Shown: positions 26,129-35,190 of the stretch, piece after piece
How positions within the stretch are numbered: the stretch's first letter is position 1
Layout: each line of letters opens with the position of its first letter
Assembly: GCF_002879885.1 (NCBI RefSeq)
Contig: NZ_PNYA01000019.1
Span: forward strand, 62,001-126,000
Source: Trinickia dabaoshanensis
Lineage (GTDB): Bacteria; Pseudomonadota; Gammaproteobacteria; Burkholderiales; Burkholderiaceae
DNA: 64,000 bases
Direction of reading: 5' to 3'
Position numbers and translations under genes: made by a program
The notes under the pieces: model-generated
Told to the model about the DNA's origin: nothing
Seen by the model: the letters and a program-made list of their open reading frames with translations, nothing else
The model's database searches: none

Positions 26129-27619
26129 TCAGCCCAAATCGACCGGTACGAAGATTTGCGCGTTGTCGCGCTGGATCAGGAGCGCCACGCTGTTGCCCGC
26201 TTTGGCGATGACTTCGCGCAATTGCTGGACCGAGGTGACCGGGCGGCCATTGACCGCCAAGATCACGTCGCCGGGCTGAATGCCCGCGCTCGCGGCGGGG
26301 CCGCTCGCTTGCTGCACGAGCAAGCCATGCGAGAGCGAGCTGCCGTTGCGTTCTTGCGGCGTCAGCGCACGCACCGCGACGCCGAGCCGCCCTTGCTCCG
26401 AGGCCTGCGCGCCGCTATCGGCCACCTTCGTATCCGAAAACGAGCCGAGCGTGACCGTCACTTGCTTCTTCGACTTGTCGCGCCAGACGTCGAGCGTCGC
26501 CTTGGAACCCGGCTTCATGCTCGCGATCTGCGCCGGCAAATCGGTCGAATCGTTCACGGCCGTGCCGTTGACCGCCAAGATCACATCGCCCGCTTGCAAG
26601 CCGGCCTTCGCCGCCGGCCCGCCCGGGTCCACCGAACTCACGAGCGCGCCAGCCGGCTTCGGCAACCCGAACGAGTTGGCCAGCGTCTGATTGACGCCTT
26701 GCACCGCCACGCCCAACCGGCCGCGGCTCACGTGCCCCGTCTTGACGAGTTCGTCCTTCACGTGCATCGCCTCGTCGATCGGAATCGCGAACGACAAGCC
26801 CTGGAAGCCGCCCGTTTGCGAATAGATCATCGAATTGATGCCGATGACCTGCCCTTGCAGGTTGAACAGCGGGCCGCCCGAGTTACCGGGGTTCACCGGC
26901 ACGTCCGTTTGGATGAACGGCGTGTAGTTCTCGTTCGGCAGCGAGCGCGCCTTCGCGCTGATGATGCCCGAGGTGACCGTATTGTCGAAGCCGTACGGCG
27001 AGCCGATCGCCACGACCCACTGGCCGACCTTGCTTTGGCTCGGATCGCCGACCTTGACCGTCGGCAGGTTCGATGCGTTGATCTTCAGCACCGCGACATC
27101 GGACTGCTTATCCGTGCCGACCACCTTCGCGCGAAATTCGCGCTTATCCGTCAGCTTGACCGTCACGACGTTCGCGCCGTCGACCACGTGCGCGTTGGTC
27201 AGGATGTAGCCGTCGTTACTGATGATGAAGCCCGAACCGAGGCTCGCGCTGGGCACGTCTTCCTGTCCGCCGCCGCCGTCGCCGCCGTTATAGCCCGGAA
27301 CCTGCCCGTAAAAGCGCTTGAAGAACTGGAAGAAGGGATCGTTCGGGTCGACCGGCAACTGCTGCATCGACCGGTGCGCCGTCTCCTTCACCACATGCTT
27401 GGCGCTGATGTTGACGACGGCCGGCCCGTATGTTTCCACGAGGCCCGAGAAGTCGGGCACACCGGTTTTCGCGGCGGCTTCGGCCGGCATCAAGGCGGCC
27501 GCTTGGGCCGACGAAATGATCTGAGGATCGGTATGGCGCGTGCCGGCAACGTAGCCGACGGAAAGCGCACCGGCAACCGCAATGGCCACGGCACCGCGAG
27601 AGAGCGTTTTTGCGTTCAT
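26129..27619 (-). CDS. Periplasmic Do-family serine protease (DegP/DegQ/MucD type)
   Basis: A 496-residue HtrA protease and chaperone for misfolded envelope proteins. An N-terminal hydrophobic signal (residues about 8-26) leads to the trypsin-like domain, with catalytic His144 (TNAHVV), Asp174 (SDVAVLKI) and Ser247 (GNSGGP). Two PDZ domains follow, at about 285-385 and 405-490. AAGGAGG is a strong ribosome-binding site. Upstream, between it and the kinase gene, lies a PmrA-box-like direct repeat at 27666-27682, suggesting control by the neighbouring two-component system. Confidence 0.95.
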   Translation of the reverse strand: MNAKTLSRGAVAIAVAGALSVGYVAGTRHTDPQIISSAQAAALMPAEAAAKTGVPDFSGLVETYGPAVVNISAKHVVKETAHRSMQQLPVDPNDPFFQFFKRFYGQVPGYNGGDGGGGQEDVPSASLGSGFIISNDGYILTNAHVVDGANVVTVKLTDKREFRAKVVGTDKQSDVAVLKINASNLPTVKVGDPSQSKVGQWVVAIGSPYGFDNTVTSGIISAKARSLPNENYTPFIQTDVPVNPGNSGGPLFNLQGQVIGINSMIYSQTGGFQGLSFAIPIDEAMHVKDELVKTGHVSRGRLGVAVQGVNQTLANSFGLPKPAGALVSSVDPGGPAAKAGLQAGDVILAVNGTAVNDSTDLPAQIASMKPGSKATLDVWRDKSKKQVTVTLGSFSDTKVADSGAQASEQGRLGVAVRALTPQERNGSSLSHGLLVQQASGPAASAGIQPGDVILAVNGRPVTSVQQLREVIAKAGNSVALLIQRDNAQIFVPVDLG

Positions 27620-27649
27620 GGGGAAAGGCCTCCTTGCTTGATGTCAGCC

Positions 27650-27682
27650 AGAGTAAAAGGGCTGTCTTAAAGGAGACTTAAC
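27650..27682 (-). promoter_or_regulatory. PmrA/QseB-box-like direct repeat and promoter of the DegP-like gene
   Basis: On the - strand GTTAAG-TCTCC-TTTAAG (complement of 27666-27682) matches the known PmrA box YTTAAK-N5-YTTAAK at 11 of 12 half-site positions, with the exact 11-base period. Ten bases further on is TACTCT (complement of 27650-27655), a plausible -10, giving a leader of about 25 bases before the protease ATG at 27619. The adjacent regulator gene is of the PmrA/QseB subfamily. Binding itself is inferred. Confidence 0.6.
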
Positions 27683-27756
27683 CGTGAATCCGTCCGATTG
27701 CGTGAGGCTATCGGCTTGCGGCGAGGCCCGCGGGCCGCGAGCCCGCGTAGGCGCCG

Positions 27757-29058
27757 TTAGAACCGGACGGTGACGAGCAGACCGCCGAGCGGCGCATCGC
27801 CGAGTTCGATCGACGCCTTGTGCTGCGCCGCGACGCGCTTGACGATCGCGAGCCCCAGGCCGCTGCCCGAGACGTCGGTACGCGCGCGGGCCGACGCGTC
27901 CCGGTAAAAGCGATCGAACACGCGCGAGCGTTCCTCGGCGGGAATGCCGGGGCCGCTGTCGGCGATCTGCACGCAAGCGAGGCGCCCGTCTTCGTCGGCC
28001 GTGAGGCTCACGTCGATCCGGCCGCCGGCCGGCGTGTACTTGACCGCGTTGTCGAGCAGATTGCCGAACATCACGCGCAGCGAATCGGCATCGGCCGTCA
28101 CCGTCGCCTCCTGCGCGCGCTCGAAGCCGAGATCGATGCCGGCGCGCTGGGCGATGGGCGCGTGGGCAGCCACGCAGTCGGCCAGCAGCATACGCAGATC
28201 GATGGACTCCTTGACCGCGCCGGCGTCGGGTTCCGCCCGCGCGAGCGCGAGAAGTTGCTCGGCTAAACGCGTGGCGCGCGTAACGCCGGCCTGCAGATCC
28301 GCCAGCGCTTCTCGCCGCGCGTCGGCGTCTTGCGCGCGCGCGACGAGCTGCGATTGAATCTGGACGGCCGCGAGCGGCGTGCGCAGTTCGTGCGCGGCGT
28401 CGGCGACGAACGCGCGCTGCGTGTCGAGGGCCGACGAGAGCCGCGCCAGCAAGCCGTTGAGCGCACGCACGAGCGGGCGCACCTCCAGCGGTAAGCCCGC
28501 ATCGGGCAACGGGTCGAGCGCCTCGGGGCGGCGCGCATCGAGCGCGCGCGTGACGCGCCGCAGCGGCGCAAGCCCGCGTCCGACGACCCCCCACACGGCC
28601 ACGCCGAGAAACGGCAGCAACACGATGAGCGGCCAGAGCGTGCGCAGCGCGACGTTCGCGGCGAGCCGGTTTCGTACCGACAACGGCTGCGCGAGCTGCA
28701 CGACGTTATCGCCCACGATCGCGCCGTACACGCGCCAATCGCCGCGGTCGGTGCGCTCGGTCGAGAAGCCGAGTTCCGCCCGCGGAGCGAGCGGTGCGCG
28801 CGGATGCGAGTAGTACATCAGCGAGCCCGTACGGCTCCAGATTTGGATGACGATCCCTTCGTCCGCATCGTTGTGCGCCCCGAAGATCTGAGCGAACGGC
28901 TCGGACGGCAGGGCCGCGGCGATCTCTTGCAACTGATAGTCGAATAGTTCGTTGGCCTCGGCGAGCGCCTGCCGGTAGATGAGCCACCCGGCCAGGCCCA
29001 CGCCTGCCAAAACGATTCCGATCAGCCAAAACAGCAGTTGACGGCGAATGGATTGCAT
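27757..29058 (-). CDS. Sensor histidine kinase, QseC/PmrB-like
   Basis: A 433-residue inner-membrane kinase. TM1 is at about 8-28, then a periplasmic sensor of about 110 residues (with [20 protein letters not shown], a 2CSK_N-like domain), TM2 at about 140-160, HAMP, and the DHp helix with phosphoacceptor His223 in AHELRTPLA. The ATPase has an N box around [14 protein letters not shown] and G boxes DSGPGIP and GSGLGLAI. It should phosphorylate the regulator encoded 15 bases upstream. The stimulus is unknown. Confidence 0.92.
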   Translation of the reverse strand: MQSIRRQLLFWLIGIVLAGVGLAGWLIYRQALAEANELFDYQLQEIAAALPSEPFAQIFGAHNDADEGIVIQIWSRTGSLMYYSHPRAPLAPRAELGFSTERTDRGDWRVYGAIVGDNVVQLAQPLSVRNRLAANVALRTLWPLIVLLPFLGVAVWGVVGRGLAPLRRVTRALDARRPEALDPLPDAGLPLEVRPLVRALNGLLARLSSALDTQRAFVADAAHELRTPLAAVQIQSQLVARAQDADARREALADLQAGVTRATRLAEQLLALARAEPDAGAVKESIDLRMLLADCVAAHAPIAQRAGIDLGFERAQEATVTADADSLRVMFGNLLDNAVKYTPAGGRIDVSLTADEDGRLACVQIADSGPGIPAEERSRVFDRFYRDASARARTDVSGSGLGLAIVKRVAAQHKASIELGDAPLGGLLVTVRF

Positions 29059-29073
29059 CGAGGCCTTCGGTTC

Positions 29074-29733
29074 CTATTCCTTGGCGATCATGTAGCCGAG
29101 GCCGCGCACGTTGCGGATCAGATCCGCACCGAGCTTCTTGCGCAAGGCATGAATATAGACTTCGACGGTATTGCTGCCGATCTCCTCGCCCCAGCCGTAC
29201 ATCTTTTCCTCGAGCTGGGCCTTGGAGAGCACCGCACCCGGGCGGGCGAGCAACGCTTCGAGCAGCGCGAATTCGCGCGCCGAGAGCGCCACGGGCGCGC
29301 CCTCGAGCGTGACCTGATGGCCCGCGGGATCGAGCGTGAGCGCGCCGTGGCGGATCGTCGATTCGCAGCGCCCGGCCTGGCGGCGGATCAGCGCGCGCAT
29401 GCGGGCGCCGAGTTCGTCCAGATCGAACGGCTTGACGAGGTAATCGTCCGCGCCCGCATCGAGACCTTTCACGCGATCGGCCACGGCGTCGCGCGCCGTC
29501 ACGATCAGCACCGGCAACGCATTGCCGCGCGCGCGCAGCGCCCGGAGCACGTCCAGTCCATCGCGCTTGGGCAAACCGAGATCGAGCAGCACGAGATCGT
29601 ATGTCTCGCTGCCCGCCGCCGTCAGCGCGGCCTCGCCGTCTTGCACCCAATCGACCGCGAAGCCCTCGCCGCGCAGCGCCTTGCGCACGCCTTCGGCAAT
29701 CATCCGGTCGTCTTCGACTAGCAGTATTCGCAT
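29074..29733 (-). CDS. OmpR-family response regulator, PmrA/QseB subfamily
   Basis: A 219-residue regulator. The receiver domain has the acidic pocket EDD at residues 7-9, phospho-acceptor Asp51 in LVLLDLGLP, and Lys in YLVKPF. The C-terminal winged helix has ALSAREFALLEALLARPGAVLSKAQLEEKMYGW and SNTVEVYIHALRKKLG, the pattern of the PmrA/QseB group. The start is the ATG at 29733, where the receiver domain begins; the open frame from 29880 is not used. It is the first gene of the regulator-kinase pair. A PmrA-box-like repeat lies downstream at 27666-27682. Confidence 0.93.
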   Translation of the reverse strand: MRILLVEDDRMIAEGVRKALRGEGFAVDWVQDGEAALTAAGSETYDLVLLDLGLPKRDGLDVLRALRARGNALPVLIVTARDAVADRVKGLDAGADDYLVKPFDLDELGARMRALIRRQAGRCESTIRHGALTLDPAGHQVTLEGAPVALSAREFALLEALLARPGAVLSKAQLEEKMYGWGEEIGSNTVEVYIHALRKKLGADLIRNVRGLGYMIAKE

Positions 29734-29886
29734 CGCTTTACGCCCAACGCGTCCGGTATCACTCAAATAGCGCATTCTAGCGGGTCCGGCGACGACACCT
29801 TGCGCGACACGAGCCGCCGCTTGCCTCATACAATGAGCGCTTCGTGCGCCTCGATGGGCGCCCACCGGTTCTTTGCGCATCCTTTC

Positions 29887-31443
29887 ATGTCGATTGCCAC
29901 GTCTTTTTCGCCGCGCCGCCGCACCGCCCTCGTTCCATCCCTTCTTTCCGCCTCAGCCGGCGTTCGGCGCCGCGTAGCCGCGCTGTGCGCGCTCGCGGCC
30001 GTCGCCGCCGTGACAGCCGCCGCGCCCGCCGATGCGCGCGTCAAGCTGCTGCACCGCCATGCGCATGCGGCCGCCGCGCCCGCCTCGTTGCCCGTCTCGG
30101 TGACGAGCGCGCTCAAGCGCGCCGGCGTGCCGCTCGCCGACATCAGCGTGGTCGTCGAGCGCATCGGAGACCGTACGCCGATCGTCGCGCTGAACGCGCA
30201 AAGTCCGATGCTCCCGGCCTCGACGATGAAACTCGTCACGACCTACGCCGGCCTGTCGATCCTCGGCGTGGATTACCGTTGGCGCACGAGTGCCTACGCC
30301 GACGGCAACGTGGACGGCAACGGCGTGCTGCACGGCAACTTGTACATCCAGGGAACGGGCGACCCGAAGCTCGTGCCCGAGGAGCTCATCGATCTCGTCG
30401 ATAAGATCAAGCAAGCCGGCATCACGGGTATCGACGGCGCGCTCGTGCTCGACAAGCGCTTCTTCGATCCCTCGACGCGCGATGCGCCCCCGTTCGACGG
30501 CGACGTGAACGCACCGTACAACGTCGGCCCCGATCCGTTGCTCTACGCCTTCAAGTCGCTCACGTTCACGCTGACGCCCTCGCCCGACGGCAACGTGGCC
30601 ATCGACGTGCTCCCGGCCCTCGCGCAACTGCAAATCGACAACTCGCTGCGTGCGAGCCCGGGTGCCTGCGTCGGCGTGGATGCCGCGCTTACGCCGAGCG
30701 TCACACCCGAGCCGAACGGCATCGTCGATGCGCTCTTCTCCGGCGAATATCCGCTGCGCTGCGGCTCGCGCACGATCAACGTCGCGGTGCTCGACCATAG
30801 CGCGTTCTTCGCGGGCGGCTTCCTCGCCTTATGGCGCTCGGCGGGCGGCACGTTCAGCGGAACGACTCACGAGGGCCCCGTACCCGTGGGCGCGCGGCTC
30901 CTTGCCGTGCACCGCGGCCCGGTGCTGGGCGACATCGTTCGCGACATCAACAAGTTCAGCAACAACGTGATGGCGCGCAACCTGTTCCTGACGATCGGCG
31001 CCCTCGCGGAAAAACCGCCCGCCACCCCGCAAAAATCGGCCGATGCGATCGAGCGCTTTTTGCATGCTCAAGGGCTCGTCATGCCCGAGCTCTCGCTCGT
31101 GAACGGCTCCGGCCTGTCGCGCGAGGAGCACGTCAGCGCGCAATCGCTGGCCGATCTGCTGCAAAACGCGAACGCGAGCCCCGTCGCGCAGGTGTTCGTC
31201 GCTTCGCTGCCGATCGCGGGCGTAGACGGCACGATGCGCAACCGGTTACGCAACGAGCCGGTACTCGGCAACGCGCACATCAAGACCGGCACGCTGAACG
31301 ACGTGCGCGCGATCGCCGGTTATGTCGCCGCCCAAAACGGCGAAAGCTACGTCGTCGTCAGCTTCATCAACGCGCCTCGCGCGGAGCAGGCCCGCGCCGC
31401 GCACGATGCGCTGCTCGAATGGGTCTATCGGGGTTTGCGCTGA
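29887..31443 (+). CDS. dacB: D-alanyl-D-alanine carboxypeptidase/endopeptidase (PBP4, peptidase S13)
   Basis: A periplasmic class C penicillin-binding protein that trims or cleaves peptidoglycan cross-links. With the start at 29887 it is 518 residues. A signal peptide (hydrophobic core about 31-46, ending near ADARV) leads to SxxK as S112-T-M-K115 (in LPASTMKL), then SNN in KFSNNVMARNL, then KTG in AHIKTGTL. This is the complete S13 set. The start is uncertain: other in-frame ATGs lie at 29833 and 29854 and none has a good ribosome-binding site. It is divergent from the response regulator gene. Confidence 0.92.
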   Translation: MSIATSFSPRRRTALVPSLLSASAGVRRRVAALCALAAVAAVTAAAPADARVKLLHRHAHAAAAPASLPVSVTSALKRAGVPLADISVVVERIGDRTPIVALNAQSPMLPASTMKLVTTYAGLSILGVDYRWRTSAYADGNVDGNGVLHGNLYIQGTGDPKLVPEELIDLVDKIKQAGITGIDGALVLDKRFFDPSTRDAPPFDGDVNAPYNVGPDPLLYAFKSLTFTLTPSPDGNVAIDVLPALAQLQIDNSLRASPGACVGVDAALTPSVTPEPNGIVDALFSGEYPLRCGSRTINVAVLDHSAFFAGGFLALWRSAGGTFSGTTHEGPVPVGARLLAVHRGPVLGDIVRDINKFSNNVMARNLFLTIGALAEKPPATPQKSADAIERFLHAQGLVMPELSLVNGSGLSREEHVSAQSLADLLQNANASPVAQVFVASLPIAGVDGTMRNRLRNEPVLGNAHIKTGTLNDVRAIAGYVAAQNGESYVVVSFINAPRAEQARAAHDALLEWVYRGLR

Positions 31444-31661
31444 GCGTTTCCAGGGCGTCCGGCCAGGCAGGCCGGGCGCCGGCCATCGAATACTTCTTCT
31501 AGGATGAAATGAAGCCGGGCGCGGCTCCAACGTGTACGCTGTCGGGCAACGACCGGCCGAGAAGCCGGATGGACGCGTTTGCCCCGCCGCCGGCGATACG
31601 GCGTGACGGCGATTTGCACCGCACAGCCCGATAACGACGAGACACGAAGGAGGAAGACGTC

Positions 31662-32606
31662 ATGCAATTCGACGCCGAATTGCTTCTACTCGCCTTGGCG
31701 CCCGTCTTTCTCGCCTGCATCGCCTGGGAAGCCTGGCACTTCGCGCGCGCGGGGCGCCTCGCGCGCCTGTACAGTTGGCCCGATACGCTGTGCAACGCCG
31801 CGCTCGCCCTCATGCATCAGGGTGCCGATAAGCTCGCTTGGCTCGCGGTGGTACCGGTCTACGCGTACGTCTACGCGCACTTTCGGCTGTTCACTTGGCA
31901 CGGCGGCTGGGCTTCGTTCCTCGCCCTGTTCGTGGCACAAGACCTGCTCTACTACGTGTTTCACCGTTGCAGCCACCGCGTCCGCTGGTTTTGGGCCGCG
32001 CACGTCGTCCACCATTCGTCGGAGCGCCTGAATCTGTCCACGGCGTTTCGGCAAAGCTTGATGTATCCGATTGCCGGCATGTGGGCGTTTTGGACCCCGC
32101 TCGCGTTGCTCGGCTTTCCGCCCAACCAGATCATCGGGATCGTGCTGATCAACTTGGCGTTCCAGTTTTTCGTGCACACGCAAGCGATCGGCCGCCTCGG
32201 ATGGCTCGAATACGTTTTGAATACGCCTTCCATTCATCGCTGCCACCACGCGCGCAACCCGCGTTACATCGATCGCAATTACGCCGGCGTGCTCGTCGTC
32301 TGGGACCGGCTGTTCGGCAGCTACGTCCCCGAGGATGCGAACGACCCGCCTCGATACGGCATCGTCGAGCCGCTCGACAGCCATAACCCGCTGACGGCGA
32401 CGTTCCACGAATGGCGCGCCATGCTGAGCGACGCGCTGCACGCGCCGAGCCTTGGCGATAAACTGCGCGCGATTTTCGGGCCGCCCGAGTGGGCCGCGGC
32501 GTATCACGCGACGCGCGCCGGGCGAGCCGCCGAGCGCGGAGCAGCGAACATCGAGGGGCCCGGCCCGGTCGCCGCGCCGGGCGCCGCGGTGTCGAGAAAG
32601 ACTTGA
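31662..32606 (+). CDS. Sterol desaturase/fatty acid hydroxylase family membrane protein
   Basis: A 314-residue membrane-bound di-iron oxygenase-like protein. The three His clusters are HRCSHR, HVVHHSSE and HRCHHAR, the pattern of the family that hydroxylates or desaturates lipids. There are about four hydrophobic segments before and between them. The hydrophilic tail of about 60 residues (AAYHATRAGRAAERGAAN) is outside the domain. AGGAGG precedes the ATG at 31662. The substrate is unknown; bacterial members are often hopanoid or ornithine-lipid related, which is not shown here. Confidence 0.87.
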   Translation: MQFDAELLLLALAPVFLACIAWEAWHFARAGRLARLYSWPDTLCNAALALMHQGADKLAWLAVVPVYAYVYAHFRLFTWHGGWASFLALFVAQDLLYYVFHRCSHRVRWFWAAHVVHHSSERLNLSTAFRQSLMYPIAGMWAFWTPLALLGFPPNQIIGIVLINLAFQFFVHTQAIGRLGWLEYVLNTPSIHRCHHARNPRYIDRNYAGVLVVWDRLFGSYVPEDANDPPRYGIVEPLDSHNPLTATFHEWRAMLSDALHAPSLGDKLRAIFGPPEWAAAYHATRAGRAAERGAANIEGPGPVAAPGAAVSRKT

Positions 32607-32744
32607 GCAAGTAAGCGGCGCCGGGCATCGTGCCAGGCCGTCGGCGGCGAGGTCCGTCGGCCCGTAGAGCACGAACCGGGCGCCGGTTTTCAGGCAGCAC
32701 GCATCACATCACGGCCATGCCGCATATACGAGGAGATGAAGTCG

Positions 32745-33944
32745 ATGGAACACCGTAAAAAGACCCAGAACAATACTTGGCTGCGCGTGGCGCAAACCTC
32801 GATCGCAACCGCGGCGTTCGCGCTGCTGGCCGCTTGCGGCGGCGGCGGCAGCGGCTCGTCCTCGTCGGCCAGCGCCACGCCGGCGGGCGGCGTCTCGATG
32901 CAAGTCGTCTCGTTCGGCACGAGCCTGTCCGACGCCGGCACGTACTCGCCGGTCATCACCCCGCAATTCGGCGGCGGCCGCTTCACGACGAACCCGGGCC
33001 AAGTCTGGACGCAAAACGTCGCCAATTACTACGGCGGCACGCTCACGCCCGCCGTCGTCGGCGGGTTCGGCCAGGCGCTGAAGGCCGCCGGCGGCCTCGA
33101 CTACGCCCAAGGCGGTGCGGAAGTCGTCAACGCTCAGGGGATCGGCTGGGCGCCGGCCAACATGGCCGCCACGACCACCCCGATCGTCACCCAGGTCGCG
33201 AACTACCTGAGCGCGAACGGCAGCTTCAATTCGAATCAAATCGTGCTCGTCGAAGGCGGCGCGAACGACATTCTGTCGAACCTGAACGCGCTGCTGGTGG
33301 CGGTACAAACCGACATCGGCGGGGGCATGACGCCGCAAAACGCGTTGCTCAAGGAAGTCAGCACGACACTCGGCCCGGCGGCCCAGGCGCTCGCCACGCA
33401 GGTCGCGACCATCGTCTCGAAGGGCGCGACGCACGTCGTGCTCGTGAACGTACCCGACATCGGCCAAACGCCGCTCGGCGTAGCGGCAGCCGCCCAAAAC
33501 GGCGCGGCCGCGCAACAGTTGATCTCGGGCGTCGTGCAGACGTTCAACGGACTGGTCTCGGCATTCGTGCAGGGCGCCAACCTGCCCGCCGGCACGGTGA
33601 TCTCGGTCGATGCATTCACGTGGCTCGACCAATTGATCGCGACATCCCAAGCCAACGGCTTCACGGTGTCGAACACGGGCACGGCCTGTAACTTGGCATC
33701 GATGCAAGCGTCGGCGACCGCGTACGCGCAGCAAAACCCGAGCGCCTTGCTGCCCGGGCAAACGCCGCAATCGTTCGGCGCCGCGCTGGCCTCGTCGCTG
33801 TTCTGCTCGCCGCAAACGCTCACCGCCACGAACGCCGACCAGACGTACATCTTCGCGGATAGCGTCCACCCGACCACGCGCACGCACTTGCTGTTCGCTC
33901 AATACGTCGAATCGAAGATCGCGGCCGCGGGCATCGGTCACTAA
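32745..33944 (+). CDS. SGNH/GDSL-family esterase lipoprotein
   Basis: A 399-residue secreted hydrolase. The signal peptide carries lipobox LAAC followed by a Gly/Ser linker, so it is probably a lipoprotein. The GDSL-type blocks are FGTSLSDAG (block I, Ser nucleophile), a GGANDI (block III, Asn) and DSVHPT (block V, Asp and His). Homologues act on phospholipids or acyl esters; the substrate is not shown. GGAG at 32732-32735 sits 9 bases before the ATG at 32745 but none before the one at 32736, so the shorter start is used. Confidence 0.88.
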   Translation: MEHRKKTQNNTWLRVAQTSIATAAFALLAACGGGGSGSSSSASATPAGGVSMQVVSFGTSLSDAGTYSPVITPQFGGGRFTTNPGQVWTQNVANYYGGTLTPAVVGGFGQALKAAGGLDYAQGGAEVVNAQGIGWAPANMAATTTPIVTQVANYLSANGSFNSNQIVLVEGGANDILSNLNALLVAVQTDIGGGMTPQNALLKEVSTTLGPAAQALATQVATIVSKGATHVVLVNVPDIGQTPLGVAAAAQNGAAAQQLISGVVQTFNGLVSAFVQGANLPAGTVISVDAFTWLDQLIATSQANGFTVSNTGTACNLASMQASATAYAQQNPSALLPGQTPQSFGAALASSLFCSPQTLTATNADQTYIFADSVHPTTRTHLLFAQYVESKIAAAGIGH

Positions 33945-33958
33945 GCGGACCGTCGTGT

Positions 33959-33985
33959 AAGCCGGCGCGGCCAGCCGGCTTTTCT
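33959..33985 (+). terminator. Terminator after the GDSL esterase
   Basis: AAGCCGGC (33959-33966) pairs with GCCGGCTT (33974-33981) around a 7-base loop, followed by TTTCTT, 14 bases after the stop codon. Confidence 0.75.
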
Positions 33986-34002
33986 TGCGCCGCCAGAAAG
34001 AG

Positions 34003-34044
34003 AACACCCGGCTCGAAAATCGAATTCGAGCCGGGCGTTTTCTT
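34003..34044. terminator. Strong bidirectional terminator between the GDSL esterase and sua5
   Basis: CCCGGCTCGAA (34007-34017) pairs perfectly with TTCGAGCCGGG (34025-34035) around a 7-base loop. The + side is followed by CGTTTTCTTT and the - side by a T-rich GTGTTCTCTTT. It stops read-through in both directions between the convergent genes. Confidence 0.8.
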
Positions 34045-34102
34045 TGGGTGTTTGCTTTCCGCCAGCGCTTCGGTGCCGTGATCGGCACCGGTCGGACGCC
34101 GC

Positions 34103-35164
34103 TTATTCAAGCGCCTCGAACGCCGCGGCCGCGCGGCCGAGCCGGTCGTTGACCGCAATCCATTCGAGGGTGTCCGGCAGCTTTTCGACGAAGATGCGTT
34201 CGACCTGCGCCCGATCGAGCGCACGCAACAAGCCGTAAAGCTCGCGTGCGTAGATATGCGGATCTTCGGGTGCCGCCACGAAGTGCACGTTGGCCGCATC
34301 GGCCCAGGTGCCCGCGCGCGAAGCCCGCGCCACGAGCGCGACGCGCATGCCGGCCGCCCGCGAAGCGGCCAGATGCGGCTCCAGTTGTTCGAACGGCAGC
34401 AGCGCCAACGGCGTGCGCGGCGCGTAATGCGCTTTGAGCGTACCCGACGCTCGGGGCGCCGTCGCATCGCCGCCGTCGGGCAAGCGCGGAGCGACGCCCA
34501 GCACGCTCGCGATCTCGCCCGGCGTCACGCGCCCGGGGCGCAGCAAGGCGGGGAAACCGCGCGACAGATCGAGAATGGTCGATTCGATCCCGACGTCGCA
34601 CGCGCCCCCGTCGAGCACGTGGATCGTATCGCCGAATTCCTCGCGGACATGCTGCGCCGTGGTTGGACTCACATGGCCGAATCGGTTCGCCGACGGCGCC
34701 GCTACCCCGCCATGCCCGCCGCGCCGCGTATCGAACGCGGCAAGCAGCCTTTGAGCAACCGGGTGGGACGGGCAACGCAAGCCAACCGAGTCCTGGCCGC
34801 CGCTGACGGCAGCCGGAATACGGGCCGCGCGCTTGAGAATCAGCGTGAGCGGGCCGGGCCAAAAGGCATCGATGAGCTTGTGGGCGTCGGCGGGTAGGTG
34901 CTCGGCCCAATACTCGGGATCGCCCTTCGGCGCCAGATGGACGATGACCGGATGATTGGCCGGCCGCCCTTTTGCCGCGTAAATGCGCGCGACGGCATTC
35001 GGGTCCTGCGCATCGCCGCCGAGCCCGTAGACGGTCTCGGTGGGAAACGCGACGAGCTCGCCGGCTGCGAGCAGCGCGGCCGCTTCGTCGATCTGCGCGT
35101 CGCTAACCGCGGAACCCGCGGAGCCCGACGCTGCGGCGGATGGAGTCGAACGATCGTCGGACAT
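34103..35164 (-). CDS. sua5: Threonylcarbamoyl-AMP synthase, Sua5 long form
   Basis: Makes L-threonylcarbamoyl-AMP from Thr, bicarbonate and ATP for the t6A modification of tRNAs decoding ANN. The 353-residue protein has the YrdC domain (residues about 25-230; VAFPTETVYGLGGDA is the signature, with PANHPVIVH and SVGLRCPSHPVA) plus the C-terminal Sua5 domain (RVTPGEIASVLG, SGTLKSHYAP-like ASGTLKAHYAPRTPL). The Sua5 extension is what separates this from short TsaC/YrdC. The start is the ATG at 35164. It follows purK by 26 bases. Confidence 0.93.
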   Translation of the reverse strand: MSDDRSTPSAAASGSAGSAVSDAQIDEAAALLAAGELVAFPTETVYGLGGDAQDPNAVARIYAAKGRPANHPVIVHLAPKGDPEYWAEHLPADAHKLIDAFWPGPLTLILKRAARIPAAVSGGQDSVGLRCPSHPVAQRLLAAFDTRRGGHGGVAAPSANRFGHVSPTTAQHVREEFGDTIHVLDGGACDVGIESTILDLSRGFPALLRPGRVTPGEIASVLGVAPRLPDGGDATAPRASGTLKAHYAPRTPLALLPFEQLEPHLAASRAAGMRVALVARASRAGTWADAANVHFVAAPEDPHIYARELYGLLRALDRAQVERIFVEKLPDTLEWIAVNDRLGRAAAAFEALE

Positions 35165-35190
35165 TGTCGAGAAGCCTATGCGCCGCCGCG

